A stretch of DNA of 64,000 nt from Tricholoma matsutake (lineage: Eukaryota; Basidiomycota; Agaricomycetes; Agaricales; Tricholomataceae): positions 5,580,001 through 5,644,000 of the forward strand of contig AP026549.1 of assembly GCA_026075535.2 (NCBI GenBank), read 5' to 3'. Below are positions 43,650-56,858 of this stretch, one piece after another. Below the pieces are notes generated by a model, which did no database searches, was not told the DNA's origin, and saw only the letters and a program-made list of their open reading frames with translations. The stretch's first letter is position 1. The number at the start of each line of letters is the position of its first letter. Both the position numbers and the translations under genes were made by a program.

Positions 43650-45379
43650 ATGACACTCGACATAACTAGCTTCATAGATAGTAAGGGTGGAAATGCGGAG
43701 GAGATCCGGGAATCGCAGCGGAAACGCGGTCATTCTGTCGAGCTCGTGGACGAGATCATTCAGATGTACGCCGACTGGGTAAAAAGTACGTTTTATCATA
43801 CGATCGGATGTAGTTCTTGAATGTTTAGCTTCGATTTTGCTAGTGGATTTTGATGTTAATGTCCTTCGGAAGAAAGTGAACGAGGTACAGAAAGAGATTG
43901 CTTCGAAGAAGAAAGTACGATCTTGAGCGCGTTTTCTGAGACTCAGACATATTCTTATCTTATTTTTCAGGCAAAGGAGCCGGCCGACGATCTGGTCGAA
44001 GTTAAAAAAGAGATTGATACACAGGTTGAAGAGAAAAAGAAGGAAGCCAAAGAATTCGAAATCAAGATGCGGCAAAAGGCCAGTACGGTTGGGAATATCG
44101 TCGGAAAGAACGCGCCTGTTAGTCTTACAGAGGTGAGAAACTTACAAATGGGAGATGACCTGGAATATCAATGGCTAAGTTAGGATGACAACGTCACAAT
44201 ACGTTCGTGGCAACCACAAGACGAGCCCGAAGACCCAGCAACGAGAACAAACATCCTGCCGCACCATGAAGTCCTGCTACGGCTTGATGCTATGGATCTA
44301 GAACGCGGTGGGTCTGCTGGGATCAGCCGCCTGCTGTTGTACGTTTACGCTGTACCCAGGTGCCAAGATCAGTGGTCATCGGGGGTACTTCCTTACAAAT
44401 GACGGTGTCGACCTGATTCAAGCTCTTGTTCAGTATGGTCTCGACTTCTTGCGGAAAAGAGGCTACAAAAAGATTCAGCCACCATTCTTCATGAATAAGG
44501 AGCAAATGGCAAAGACGGCGCAGCTCGATCAGTTTGACGAGGAATTATACAAGGTGCGTCGTCCGCGGAATATATCAAGATCTGATTCTAAACTATAGAC
44601 AGGTCATTGCATCAGATGATGAAAAGTACCTAATCGCAACCTCGGAGCAGCCCATCTCGGCGTTCCATTCGGACGAATGGTTTGAAACGCCTGAAAAGCA
44701 ACTTCCGATTCTATATGCAGGATATTCGACGTGTTTCCGCAAGGAGGCGGGTGCGGCAGGCCGCGACATGTGGGGCATCTTCCGTGTGCACCAGTTCGAG
44801 AAGGTCGAGCAGTTCGTGATCACCGATCCGAAAAAGAGCTGGGAAACGTTTGATATTATGGTTGCGAACAGCGAGGCGTTCTACCAGAGTCTTGGATTGA
44901 GATATCGGGTAGTCGGGATTGTCTCGGGGGCATTGAATCTGGCTGCCGCGCAGAAGTATGATTTAGAGGCTTGGTTCCCATTCCAGAAAGCGTATAAGGA
45001 GCTCGTGTCGGTTTCGAATTGCACCGATTATCGTAAGAATCCATTATCACACATTTGTAATGCTTATCACTGACGGTTGATTTCAGAAAGCCGAAGACTT
45101 GAAGTACGCTGTGGAATAAAGTCGAAGGACCAGTCGCGCAAAGTCTACGTTCACATGTTAAACGGAACATTAATTGCAGCGCAACGTGCTCTTTGCTGTT
45201 TAGTAGAAAACTATCAGACTGCTGAGGTGAGTATTTTGCCATTCGTATATTTCATTAACAATAAGTGGGTTGTGTAGGGTCTCGTCATTCCTGAAGTCCT
45301 TCGACCATACATGCAAGGACGAGATTTCCTGCCTTTTGTTAAGGAACTTCCGAAGGGACTGCAAAGAAAACAGGCATAG
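43650..45379 (+). CDS. Seryl-tRNA synthetase, cytosolic type
   Basis: Charges tRNA-Ser with serine in the cytosol. Eight exons: 43650-43785, 43844-43914, 43971-44132, 44184-44307, 44360-44553, 44603-45032, 45087-45226, 45278-45379; total 452 residues, usual for fungal SerRS. The start ATG sits in a good context (CCACCATGA). The N-terminal arm is a coiled coil rich in Lys/Glu ([29 protein letters not shown]). The class II core follows: [11 protein letters not shown], motif 2 [21 protein letters not shown], a [18 protein letters not shown] block (TSE-like serine pocket region) and motif 3 near [13 protein letters not shown]; tail [14 protein letters not shown]. Intron 5' ends are GTACGT, GTGAGA and similar. 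It is the best-conserved housekeeping gene in the window. Confidence 0.93.
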
Positions 45380-45551
45380 ACTTAGATTTAACTGACTGTT
45401 AGTAGCATATGTTACTCACGGCGAATACACATCCGATTCGACTTGAGAGATGTTGCGACTTTGACAGAAGCATAGCCACATAAACTTCGAAATTGCGGGT
45501 GGCTGTGCGGTTTCTACCACGTCGATTCTAAACTTTTGGCAGCGCCAACCT

Positions 45552-48045
45552 ATGCCAAACCCGCAACAGGGTCTGAGCATCATGAGCAACGGCATTCTTC
45601 CAAATCACTCCTCTGCCGTACAAGAAAAATTACATCGGGCCAATGGCTCAGCTTCTTGGACCAGACCTGTGCTGCTACCGATTCCTGGTATACGCACCCG
45701 TCGTCTACGTATATTCGTCCCGAACGTTACGTCGTTCCCGCAGATGCGTAGTTCCCGTGTTCGCAGATCAAGAGGGCCTCTACTGCTATGCGTTGCATGT
45801 ATGGCACTGATTCTGACAGTCATAGTGCTACGGTCACAAAGTAGCCGCCAATGGACGGAGAACTGGCCACCCCCGATTGGAGAGTCATCGACGCTGGTAT
45901 TCAGAAGGGAGGATCTACAGCGGATTTGGAAGTGGGAAGTTGCAAGTGGTCATTTCCCCAGTCGCATGACAAGTACGTGGCTATTGCTAAGTTGCCAATA
46001 TTAATGTTGTAAAGCTTCGTGTAGTACCTAAGCAGATTGGCCTGAAAACACCACCCATGAATCCAGCCATTCCATATCAATCACGCGCTGTGAAGCCTCC
46101 GCGATTTCGTTCGCCAACTGAACAAACCGAAGTCGAGACATACGGAGTCGGTGCTAAACGCGTCTACCTGGATAATCAAAGTATATACCCCAATGTCGCA
46201 TATCCGCCCCGCCCCGTACCAGGGAGCGTGGCAGATATGGACATAATCATGAAGTATTGCAATTTTTCTGCGGGGAAGGTATGTCCACATACACTATGAG
46301 CACAAAAGCCCTGACCTTATGACCATCTCGCGATGGTACGAAGTATGTTCGGGATTGCTTGGAGGTTCTGCGTCATGGAGGTGGACTAGATAATGGTCGC
46401 AGACTACGGCGAGGGAAGGCGGACGATTGGAAGTATATCTTCCAGGAGGGAGAACTTAATTCGACGAATCCAAATTACGACGTCGGCCCTGACCCCAAGG
46501 CTCTCTACAATCCCGTAGCGGAGAGCAAACTAGATCCAGATGCAGGACTGTATAAGAAACGGGGGGTCGAATGGGAACCGCAAGTTGTTCTCCCACTACC
46601 GCTACAACATCGACCAGCTTCCTCCCTACCGTCCCCCTGTGACCCCGATAATCCACGAGTGTATCACATGTTCTGGACGGGTCCGTTTACGGATAAGCCC
46701 TATCTCGCTTTGCTGTCTTTCCTCTTTACGCAGAACACTGGAATCCATCTTCGAGAATGGCCCCAAGACTCGAAGGTCTGCCGTCCCCAGTTCTGGATGT
46801 GGATCAACCCTGGCCCTGCCGCCGCTGTGCCAAATCCATCAGCCCTCAGCGACATGTTTGCCCAACTCAAGTCCAGTCCTTGGGCGTCACCGTTCTTGCA
46901 CCCACGTTTTAAGGATGTCATCCAATTCAAACTTTGGAACACTACAGAGCAGCTGGACGGTATTCCCGAGATCAAGGACGAATGGAGGAGCATGAAGGAT
47001 ACATTATTCAATTCTGGCGGACATGTCATCCCTGTGCCCGCTGATAAGCCAAAAGAAGCAGTCTCCTCCGCCAGCGGGAACGAGACCTTGACTACGACAA
47101 AAAAGGTTGACGAAGAGGATTTACTGAATCGCACCGGTTCCAAATCGTCGTCGTCGTACGACAGGTTGTCCGTCATCCTTTCAGATATGGCGCGTTTTAT
47201 CCTATGCCATCGTTTTGGAGGTATATACCTGGACGCGGATACCGTCTTCCTTCGCGACTGGGAAGAGTTGTGGGGATGGAAGGGCGCCTTCGCATACCGC
47301 TGGTCACGGCTAGAGAAGTATAACACTGCAGTCTTGCGTATGCATAAAGACTCCGCCCTTGGTTCCTTCCTTTTCCGGACGGCTCTCAAGAACGGGTTGG
47401 ATTTTCACCCAATGACGGTATCCCTCTACACGGCCGACGCGCATTTGGAGCCGCTACTTCTGCGATTGCCGGATGCTTTGTTTGATTCTGCCTGGTTGAA
47501 TACTGAGAATTTCCAGCGTGATCGGCCACCACAGCCTTACTTTACTGAGTATGCATTTCCCTAATTTTGTCATGGTATTTGTGGCGTTAAAGCTTTCTCC
47601 TCAGATTTGGTGACTTCTTCGACACCCCTGCTCAGCACAGCGCCGCCCCTCAAGCCCTAGGCTTTGATGGATTTTTTAAGGGAGCTTATTCATATCACTT
47701 TCACAACTTCTGGTACGTCTCAACATCAGTTACAAGCGTTTCTGCATCCCCTCAACATCATTCTCTGACATCAGGTGGAAACCTTTCGACCCCTCCCGGA
47801 ACTGGCCTGACCTGGGATATAGATTTAAAGCTGGGGAGGACGCTGCGCGTGATGCACAGGACCAGGAGGAGCGCAGCAACATGGAATTTGGCTCAAGCGC
47901 ACACGCTAACAGGGATAGGGAAGATACCGACAGTGTGCAGCATGACAAGCGAGATCTAGACTGGTCAGCTGTACTCAAAAGGACATTTGAAGCATACATA
48001 CGTGGAGAACGCCCGAATATGTACGGCGAGTGGTTGCAGTGGTAG
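45552..48045 (+). CDS. Type II membrane glycosyltransferase with DXD motif (GT32-like)
   Basis: Predicted Golgi-type sugar transferase. Exons 45552-45972, 46025-46278, 46344-47548, 47605-47712, 47775-48045; 752 residues. A basic N-terminal tail is followed by one hydrophobic segment (about residues 78-93, LLLCVACMALILTVIVL), the usual signal anchor. The catalytic part includes RVYHMFWTGPFTDKPYLALLSF (sugar-transferase start) and FGGIYLDADTVFLRDWEELWG, where DAD is the DXD metal/nucleotide-sugar site; then AYRWSRLEKYNTAVLRM. A Ser-rich insert precedes the DXD block (about 46990-47150). The family is assigned from the DXD context as in OCH1/Gly_transf_sug proteins; donor and acceptor cannot be told. 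Confidence 0.88.
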
Positions 48046-51000
48046 CAGGCCCGGAGATGTCTCTTGTATTAAGGATATCTTTGTGGTTGGGTTTTGTAGC
48101 CATTGGGATGCGTGATTCGCTTCGCGCCCGCGGTGGACGTTAATAGTTGCATTCACATCGGTATCGCTGTAGGTCGTTTAGGTCGCGAGCTGACGGCTTC
48201 GATTGTAATGCCGGCTATGAAGTATACACTAATACCTTAGATCCTCATATCATAGAAATGGGACCTGGCGATACGTATCGCCCTGCCATCATGTATTTAT
48301 GCTTTCATCTCCAATCTAAACTAATCCTTTGAAGGTATCGGCTGAGAAAGAGCTGGATGCCGTTTACTTTTGGACGGCTGAAAAGATTATGCGTCCAACC
48401 ACCGAGACTATAAGACAGTCCCCGGGTCAATAATTCAAGTTGTCCCTCAGTACTCAGTTTCCATGGTCAACGTTCTATCCTCCTGCGCGATACTACTTTG
48501 TCGCGAACCTGCGACCCCGCTGCGCGTTATCACTTCGCAACTAAGTTAGGAAATCCTACCGTGCAACACCGCCGCATATACAACGCGAATCACTCACTTC
48601 AACGATTTGTTAGGGGGCTATATTGACCTCTGACTGCTGTTGGTCAATGATCTTTCCCGTTCAACCTCGCGATCGCTGATCAATATACATATACAGTTCC
48701 CATCCTCCTTGTAATCCACGTCAGCAGAAATATGGACCAAGTGGTGTAGAAAAACTTCAACAGCTCATTGATAATTGGCGTCATTCATCCTCACCGTAAC
48801 CGTCCTTCATGCTTCAACTTCTAAACGTCTGCCATCTGATCAGCGGTATCGAAGTTGAATGTTCGTCGACTCGTGGACCCGGTGTTCTCGTTTCGTGCAG
48901 TGTGTTTGCTGTCATGTGTAATTTGAGTCTAGGTCTCAGAAACTCACCCTTACAACACATCACCCGGGATATCGGAGTCTCGCGGATCGTACCGGAGAAG
49001 GCACGGGCATTCATGTTTCTTAGCATTGATGTTTTTCAAAAAATGTTTGCAAGCAACCTCAACTTTTACTAGGGTCCTTCTTCTGTAAGCGGTTTCTTCT
49101 CATCTGGGTTTCTTGTCTTTTTTCGAGGTGCATGGCCAGAACACACGTACGTGACGGGTAATTCATGCTGTCTACAATTCATGCTGTCTACAACTCAATT
49201 TGCAACTCTCGTTCTCTTTTCAGTTGCTTCCAAAAAATCTCCGCTATACATTTGAGGAGGGTGAGGCCTGCGGGATGGTTGATGGACCGAGCATTGATGG
49301 ACCGAGCAACTTACCATTGAAGTAGGTTTCATTTCTTCACGTCCAGCTTATGGCCCAGACCAGTGGCTTAGCAGGACACCTGCATGAATTTTACAATTAG
49401 TTCGTCTCTGATCCGACTTTTGTACAGCCTTACTTGAAAACTCCCCGCCGGGGTCGCGTAGGCAGACGTCCTTCCTCGTACTCCAATTTGGAAGAGGTTA
49501 TGCATCTTTCCCTCCTGGCTTCATGGAGGTCCGAAACTAGTCCTTGTTCAGCTGGCAGTTGCTGGTTTGTGAGTTATAATATACTTTTATATGAAGTCGA
49601 GAATAGTATGATACCCAACGGTGCCTTCACCAACAACTCTGCTATCAATGCGCATAGTACCGCATTTTTAACCTACGTCCTTGGCTGACCCGAAGTCGGA
49701 ACGAGTAAACCACAATTCTTGTGAGACAGGTTTGTAACTCATGTCCAATGTTTTACCTTTCTTTCACTTGACTCATACTCGTACATATGTCTTTTTTTTT
49801 GTCACAGCGATATATACAAGTTCGTGATGCTGGCCGATACCATAAGCCAAAACGGAGATGAGCTGGAGGATTAGACCAAAGCGCGCTGACCAAACTTCGT
49901 CGTAACTTCGCAATGGTAAGGTGCGGTAGTATACACAATCGTTTGCTGTTCTGGAATGATATTCTCAAGGTTATATGACAACGTCCAAATGGACAAGAGA
50001 TGTTCTGTACTTCTTCACTCGCTCTGTACGGCTCGGTTGACGAATCTCATAGTGGGCGTAAATGTAGCGGAAGCCATACCCGCTATTTATCGCTTCACTC
50101 ACAAATTACAATCAGTCTGGTGCTGGTGATGAGTGAGATATAGTTTTTATATTTGGATCAGGAGAGCAAAGTTTGAGACTTGTTGTTCCAATACTGGCAT
50201 GGACGTCCTTCGGATATCTTTGCTGCGGATGAATATTTAGTAGGCCTCGAAGCTGCCAGGGGTAAGCCAACTCGAATATCTCTCATTTTCTTACATATTA
50301 TTACAGAACGGAGTTGTTTGGTGATGGTATGTTCATCATCTCTGTAGTGGTGGCTTCTTTAATTTATTGCGCTTCTAGGAAACTATGTTTTCAAGCTGGG
50401 TTGTAGTGGATCCGAGTCCAAGGACAAACGTATTCTCACAGCGGCTCAGTTTTGTATCAAGTCACTGGAGATCCAAAGTTTAGGGACAGGCTATCAATCG
50501 GCGTAACTCCGCATTCAGATTCTTGTTTGATTGTCCAGGTGGAGAGAATCACGTACAATGCATTTCTAGCAACGTCGAGGTCGATAAAGCTCGGCAAAGC
50601 AATCAACCGTTGCAACAGGTATTTGGGCAAGGCAATATCCTTCAAGGCTGCATTCCTTTTTACATCTCACGTTCCCTCTGTGTGTGTATTGTTCTCCATG
50701 ATGTTAGCTTACAGACTGTTTCCAGTCCTTACTCCAACGTCTTTGGTCTGGAGCCGAGTTATCCGTCAGAATTCGCACTTCTTCATATAGCTGGTTGTCT
50801 TTGTCTTTAATTATTGCACTCGGAAGGCTGGCCTAAGTTCATTACGAATGTGTTCTTAACAACTCCCTAATCAGAAACATCTGGTCCATCTGTACCTTGG
50901 TCCACCGTAATGTTGGCTCCAGGTAAACATTTTGCCAACCAGCCATTGTTCGTTATTGACCCAATACGTTAGATAACAGGGTCACTGCTACCTGCTACTG

Positions 51001-51886
51001 TCAGTAAATACCATTTAGCGATACCTTGGCCTCGACAATTACAGCTATCGAAGCGTCCACTGTGAGCATCTCAAGTAAACAAAGATGCGGCCAAGGCAGT
51101 GTCACCTTCGAACGGCATACGCGGTACCCGCTGTTGCGGGAATTATAAAACTCGTCCTCAATCTCCCCGAGATCCCCTCGGGATCATGCATCGCCTTGAA
51201 AAAAAAAAAAACTTGATGGAAATGTTGCAATGCAGCGTGGTACCCGTACGTTGAATTACGCTCAGGCTTTAGATAGTGTGATATATCCTTCATTCTTAGG
51301 ATGCAGCGTTCTTTCTGACTTTACATCTTACTTGTAACTTTCATTCGAGCAGACAGATGGTCGATCGAGTTTAAGTTTAGCAATATGCAATTGGGCCGGT
51401 CACATACTCCGAAGTTCAAAGACGCAGCCCTGTCGATCCGTCGATCTCCCATCACCCATCACTGCTGGTGATTTTAGTCACTGCATGTCCGGTTTTAGCA
51501 TGAGCCCGAAGCACTTTTGCCGGGTTTCTGCCTATCAGTCCTGCAGGCACGCGACAGCTATGACCCAATGTCTAACCGTCAATGTGGCGTAGGTAGATAT
51601 CAATATAGTAACATAGTAACTCCGAATGATAAGTCCGCACTGGTCAGCAAGGATGACAAGATATGGTTAGTGAAATATACAACATACGACTATCGAGTGA
51701 TTACAAGTGCCTAGAATTTCCTGTCCCTAGCTTCGTCTTCCTGCCGAACCCACGGAATCCATATCATTGTGAATAACATTCCAGATCCATCAGAAAGTGC
51801 CGTGATATCCCAAAATAATGGCCTGAGCATAAGACTACGTTAGTAATAAATGGCATAGGACTGCTCCTCCAATAGCATGGTAATCA
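48046..51886. other. 3.8-kb region without a convincing gene
   Basis: Base composition resembles the neighbouring genes, and many GT...AG pairs occur, but frames are short (longest about 112 codons, 50452-50790) and none shows a known domain. Stretches such as 50150-50600 look like decayed exons. An A13 run lies at 51197-51209. No transposon termini, tRNA or rRNA were seen. It may contain decayed genes or a lineage-specific gene I cannot model. Confidence 0.4.
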
Positions 51887-54373
51887 CTAGTCCTTATGTA
51901 TGAGCTTGAGCTTGAGCTCTGGGTCTTCCTCTTTGGGTTTTTTGCTGATAAACTTCCTGACAAGCATAAGTGGCCAGCCAAGACGTTGCCAAAGCGTTAT
52001 GTCTTCTCCAAAGATGTGCTTGCTTTGAATGGCGACGATGATCCATACACTGGCCGCAGTAAAGGATAACGCAGTTGCCACATAATGTCCCAATGTCCCC
52101 GTAGTGTTCGGGACAATTTCACGGACGTTCATCCCAAATACACCCTATGGTAGTAAGACGACAATGAATATCGTACTTTGTACTATGGATCGAGAAACGC
52201 ACGGCAACAAATGAAGCAGGAAGGTAAACCATCGAGACAAACGCAATTTGTCTCATCTAAGAAAGCGTTAGCTACGGCTTAATAGATAAGAGGAATGATA
52301 TTCACCGCTGGAGGAACAAGTGTCGTGTGCCTGATTCAGCCATGCTCAAAACATACAAGGATCGAGCTAACCTGCACTGTCCTTTACGGCAACTTCCGTC
52401 ATTTGTGCGTTGCGTCTACTGTCTTCAATATTGATGCTGCTGAACACCTGCAATAGAACATGATCAGAATCAACCCTAACAGTTGGAGTAAGCACCCACC
52501 AGGTTCATCACATTTAGGAGTCGTTTATCCTGCATTTGTCGGCTCATGTCCAAACGCTCAATCTCTTCCAGAAGGTTGTCGCATTCCCTATCCATTAATT
52601 GCTCACTGAGTTCGCGCTTCTCTTCCAAAAGCGACTCCATAGCTGGGTTCCGGGTTGTGCGAACAAACTCGACGGACTTGCGGAAGTCATCAAGCAACGA
52701 GCCGAAGTGTAGTTGATGGGCACGAATGAGATGAAGCTCCTGGGTTAGGACTGTGTTTGATGTTGAAATGACGCTAGTTTCCTAATGCAACACTCATGCC
52801 TCCAATCATTTACGAACCCTAAACAAATGAAGCTCACCAGCTGGCAGATGTGTGCGTATAAATCCTCAAATGCTTCATCCCACGCGTACATTGCATGCCA
52901 CATGAAGGTGAGAAGCAAAAATGTAGGGTCAGGAGATTCTCGGAAGATTTTCTGCCAGTATACGCTTTGTCCTGGACTAACTCAGGCAACGTAAATAGAA
53001 TGAATTTTAGACTCACCTGCAAACCGGATACGTTTATGCATGTACTTTGCATCTGTGACCGGATGATCAATGTCTGGGTGGAAAGAGAGGATCGTGCTTC
53101 CATCGATGTGACGAATGAGATGCACAGAGATTAAATCCAGCACCAGCTGACGATTACCTTGCAGATTTAGACAGTATAAAAGGCGAACGTCATAGTGAAG
53201 AAAACGATTACACACTGGAGCGAAGCCGAAGAGGTGCCTGCGTGTCGATCATTTGTTTGTCTAATTTAAAGATGCTTCAGACCATTGTACATCGCAATTT
53301 ACAACATGAACTGACCGGGAAGAGTGCCATCCTGTGATGCTAGCGTGCTCATGGAACCAAATGATGCCTGTGATCCCTGATGTCGTCGATTGTATGGTTG
53401 CATTGGCATAGACTTGATAAATGTCAAAGTGACTGTGATATCTGGAATGATCCATGAATAGGAGTGTACAAGATCTAGAAATACACACTTACGATCACCT
53501 TTTTGTTGCTGGACTTCTTCTTGGAATCGAGACGGTATCCAACTTAAAGATGACGAGAAGAAAAATGGTTCGATGTTGAACCTGCCAAATATGTCAATAA
53601 AATGGGTTGCTCATATACTCAGTAAGTGCGGTAGACAAGATCACATGCGAGGAAGATTGGGAAGGCACCTCACCTTGTCCCAAGCATCTGGAGGACATGC
53701 CCAGATAAATTCTCGATGAACAGCGCTCGTACACGGGTATTCGGTGGTCGCTGGAACAAAAGGTAGTATAATTAATCCCTGGTAACGCGCCAAACAAAAG
53801 GGAATAAAAAAGATTGACGCTCAACGTCAGTGGTCCACAATATCAATATAACTCGTACACAAGTCCAACGGACAAGTAATACAACAGCTTTGGCCGAAAG
53901 CCCACCGAGAAGCACGTACTTCAGTGTGTATTATTTGATCCCATACATCGTCCTTGTTGTCTTCCGTGGCAGTCATTCGTTCAGCATCCTCAAAAAATCC
54001 ATCAGAGCGGACATCGGCTCGATATACAACGCATGGTTCATCCCTACGATAATTCGTAATTGCCTTGGATATCTGACTACGTGATACTTGGTCTTTCGTC
54101 CAGTTTGGAAAGCGTGATTGAGGGTATCCTTTCCAACACCCATCACAAGACTTATGATCACACAAAGCAGGTACTGGTGGAAGACGAGAAGCTAGCTGAA
54201 TGGGGTCGACGGCTATGAAAAGCTATGTCATATATTGATTTTTTATACAGCTAGAACTCACTATTCTGTATATCAATCCAGGGCCATGGGGCGGATGGAG
54301 CGGCATGGCGATGAGAGGGCGCAGGGATCTCATTTGCTTTTTGGCCGTATCCGTCGTGATGTTGGCTATGCAT
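51887..54373 (-). CDS. CorA-like Mg2+ transporter paralogue 2
   Basis: Probable membrane Mg2+ transporter/channel. Exons: 54373-54262, 54212-53920, 53750-53674, 53581-53493, 53441-53316, 53214-53017, 52971-52838, 52781-52500, 52447-52372, 52307-52306, 52256-52203, 52144-51887; 566 residues, frame closed throughout. Landmarks: LCDHKSCDGCWKGYPQSRFP, FNIEPFFFSSSLSWIPSRFQ (pore-domain region seen in fungal CorA-like proteins), helix DRECDNLLEEIERLDMSRQM, TM1 region AMRQIAFVSMVYLPASFVA, selectivity motif GMN in GVFGMNVRE, TM2 ATALSFTAASVWIIVAI, and a charged C-terminal tail. A 2-nt exon (52307-52306) is required to keep the frame before TM1. It lies opposite in orientation to paralogue 1, about 8.4 kb away. 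Confidence 0.85.
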
Positions 54374-54810
54374 CTTGGACGCCCACTGACTGCCCAGGAA
54401 TAATAGGTGTGGTAACCTAGTGGTTCAATCTGGACCCTGGTGAAGGAAATATTGAGGAAGGGCGAGGCTGAATGTTTTTCCACGGCAACGTTTTGTGTTT
54501 CAGACTCCGCTGGCGTTACTTGCCGAATTGCTGTGTACATAATGTCAATGCAATGTCCCCTCGCGGCATAGAATGGACGCTTGACAATGAGAGAACGGCT
54601 GCCACTTAGAACTCCATATAAGCATAATGTATGTTAACGCTTCCATGCTCAAAACCAAATCTAATCGGCCCTGCCTCAGGCCGCAGGGGTTATAAGTAAA
54701 CTCCACACCCATCAGACACAAGTCACGAGAAGTCCGATAGTTCGCAGGCCTTTCAAAAGCAACTTGGTATTAATAATTGGATACGTTAATCGCCCAACAG
54801 CCGTTGCATT

Positions 54811-56523
54811 ATGATCACCAGGTTCTCCATCGTCACCTTGGTGTTTTTCATTCTGTCCGCCATCTTCGTCATTTACCCTCTTTCATTCACTATTCGCCTG
54901 CCAGGTTTTGGTCGAACCCGTATTTCAATCAACCTCTCCACCGCACCGATTATTGCGATTGCAATACTTTGGGCTTCTCAATGCATTGGCCCAACCCAGA
55001 TACGGAACGGAATCGTTGGAACAGGTCCGTAGTGTTGAAGCCACATTACGCCAGAAAATAATCCATTTTTCCTAGATGGAGTCAAACCCTACAATATTTT
55101 ACTCCTATTCATTTCTTTGGCCTACATGTCCATTACTCTGGATATTACAGGCGTACTCCAGGCCGCTGCCTTCTGGGTCAGCAATAAAGGCGGTTCCAAC
55201 ACTCGGAAACTCTTTTTCTATTTCTATGTGATGCTTGCCTTGCTTAGTGTCGCACTGGGTAACGACCCTGTAATTCTTTCAGGAACGGCTTTCCTTGTCT
55301 ACTATACGCAAGCAACAGGCTTGCAACCAGTAGCTTGGCTTATAGCAGAGTTTGCAGCGGCCAACACATCCAGTATGGTCCTTTTTGTTGGTAATCCAAC
55401 AAATGTAGTCGTTTGCGAGGGCTTCGGCGTCAATAATGCAGCGTTTACGGCATACACTATTTTTCCATTCCTGGCCTGCACCGTAACCTGCTACCTTGCA
55501 CTTGCAATCCAGTTCCGGGGCGAAAAACACTTGCCACGAAAGGTTCCTGCCACAGCAGTGTTGAAAGTCCGTGAAGCCCTCCGCGATCCCGTCGGTGCTT
55601 GGGTCGGCAGCATTTTGCTAGGCATCTGCCTTGTGGTAATCATCGCTGTCAGCTTCTTTAAAATAGATGTCTGGATGATCAGCTTGCCTTTTGCAATTGC
55701 AAAGCTTGCGTTCGACCTTGCTTGGGATTATTATCGCTACAGGACGGGTCGATTTCCCAGCCCAGACAAAGTTGACGATGGACAGCCTTCTGATCCTGTG
55801 GTATCGGAACTCAAAAGGCCAGATGCGGTTCGTACAGACTCGACATCTACCTCTGTAAACTCGACGCTTCCGAGCCACCATTTGAATTCCTCTCCATCTG
55901 CTACCCTTCCGTCCAATTCCTCCGATATAATTGATTCTTCCAATGAAGCTGTTGGCATGCTCTCTCAAACCAAAAACTATTTGAAAGGTCTCCAGTCCTC
56001 ATTTGCCATCCTTTTCCCTACCCTTTCAACTGCTTTACCTCGATTACCTTTCGGCCTAATACCTTTCGCGTTTTCGCAATTCATTTTGATCGAAGGTCTC
56101 TCTCATCAAGGCTGGATCGACGTCTTCGCACACTGGCTTGTTAAAGCCTCTGGGGGTCGAATATACCCAACAGTATGGATAATTGGAGTTTTGGGAGTGT
56201 TGTTCTGCAATGTTGCTGGCACGAATATTGGTGCTACCATCATGCTAACAAAAATTGTCCGCGCCGCGCCAGGGTATTCTTTCCAAAGCATCAGGGCGGC
56301 TGCTATTGCGCTGGCAGTTGCGAGCAATATTGGTGCGGTTAGCTTCACGTTCTCCGCAAGTCTTGCGGGATTGCTTTGGAAAACAATATTGCAGCAAAAA
56401 GGAATCCCAGTTCGGCAAGGAACGTTCGCATTTTGGAACTTACTTCCACTAGCAGTAATGACGACCGTAGGATTAGCTGTTGTTTCTGCAGAGATGGCTG
56501 TTCTATATCCAGGAATTCAATAG
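54811..56523 (+). CDS. Anion permease, ArsB/NhaD (citrate/arsenite) superfamily
   Basis: Polytopic transporter. Two exons, 54811-55024 and 55076-56523 (donor GTCCGT, acceptor CCTAG); 553 residues. There are about 11 hydrophobic segments, beginning FSIVTLVFFILSAIFVIYPL and TAPIIAIAILWASQCI. Conserved ion-transporter features include ITGVLQAAAFWV, VGNPTNVVVCEGF (the NPTN turn) and in the second half FCNVAGTNIGATIMLTKIV with its Asn/Gly-rich loop, a two-fold repeat typical of the IT superfamily. A hydrophilic Ser-rich loop at about residues 245-310 separates the halves. The substrate (arsenite, sulphate, Na+/H+) cannot be inferred. A TATA-like TTATAAGTA lies about 120 bp upstream, near 54690. 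Confidence 0.85.
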
Positions 56524-56858
56524 TAGAGACATGAACCGGACAGCTGTGTGCACGTGAATGTCTATAGACCTAGATTAAGTATACCTCTACCACGTAATAA
56601 TTCTTATACCCCATGCATACATACCTTTAGCATATTAATTAGCACATATAGATTATAATGCACGGAACTCGAGCTTTCGCAGGATATCGATGTTTATAAA
56701 ACGTAGTGGAAAGCGTACGTCTTGATCAAAGTCCCGATCATTAAGTAGGCGCGTGACAGGGAATGCGCGACAGCGGGGAAATAAGTAATCACAATTCGTA
56801 TTCTTTCGTTCTCGGTCTCACATAAGTCATTCCACCGATCCCCGAATAAGCATCGTAG

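Noticed and set aside
43617..44075. Minus-strand 152-codon frame
   Set aside because: It overlaps the first exons of seryl-tRNA synthetase on the other strand and has no domain of its own.
46700..47389. Minus-strand 229-codon frame
   Set aside because: Shadow of the glycosyltransferase main exon, whose DXD region is conserved on the plus strand.
51197..51209. A13 run as the tail of a LINE or processed copy
   Set aside because: No reverse-transcriptase relic adjoins it and no flanking target duplication was found.
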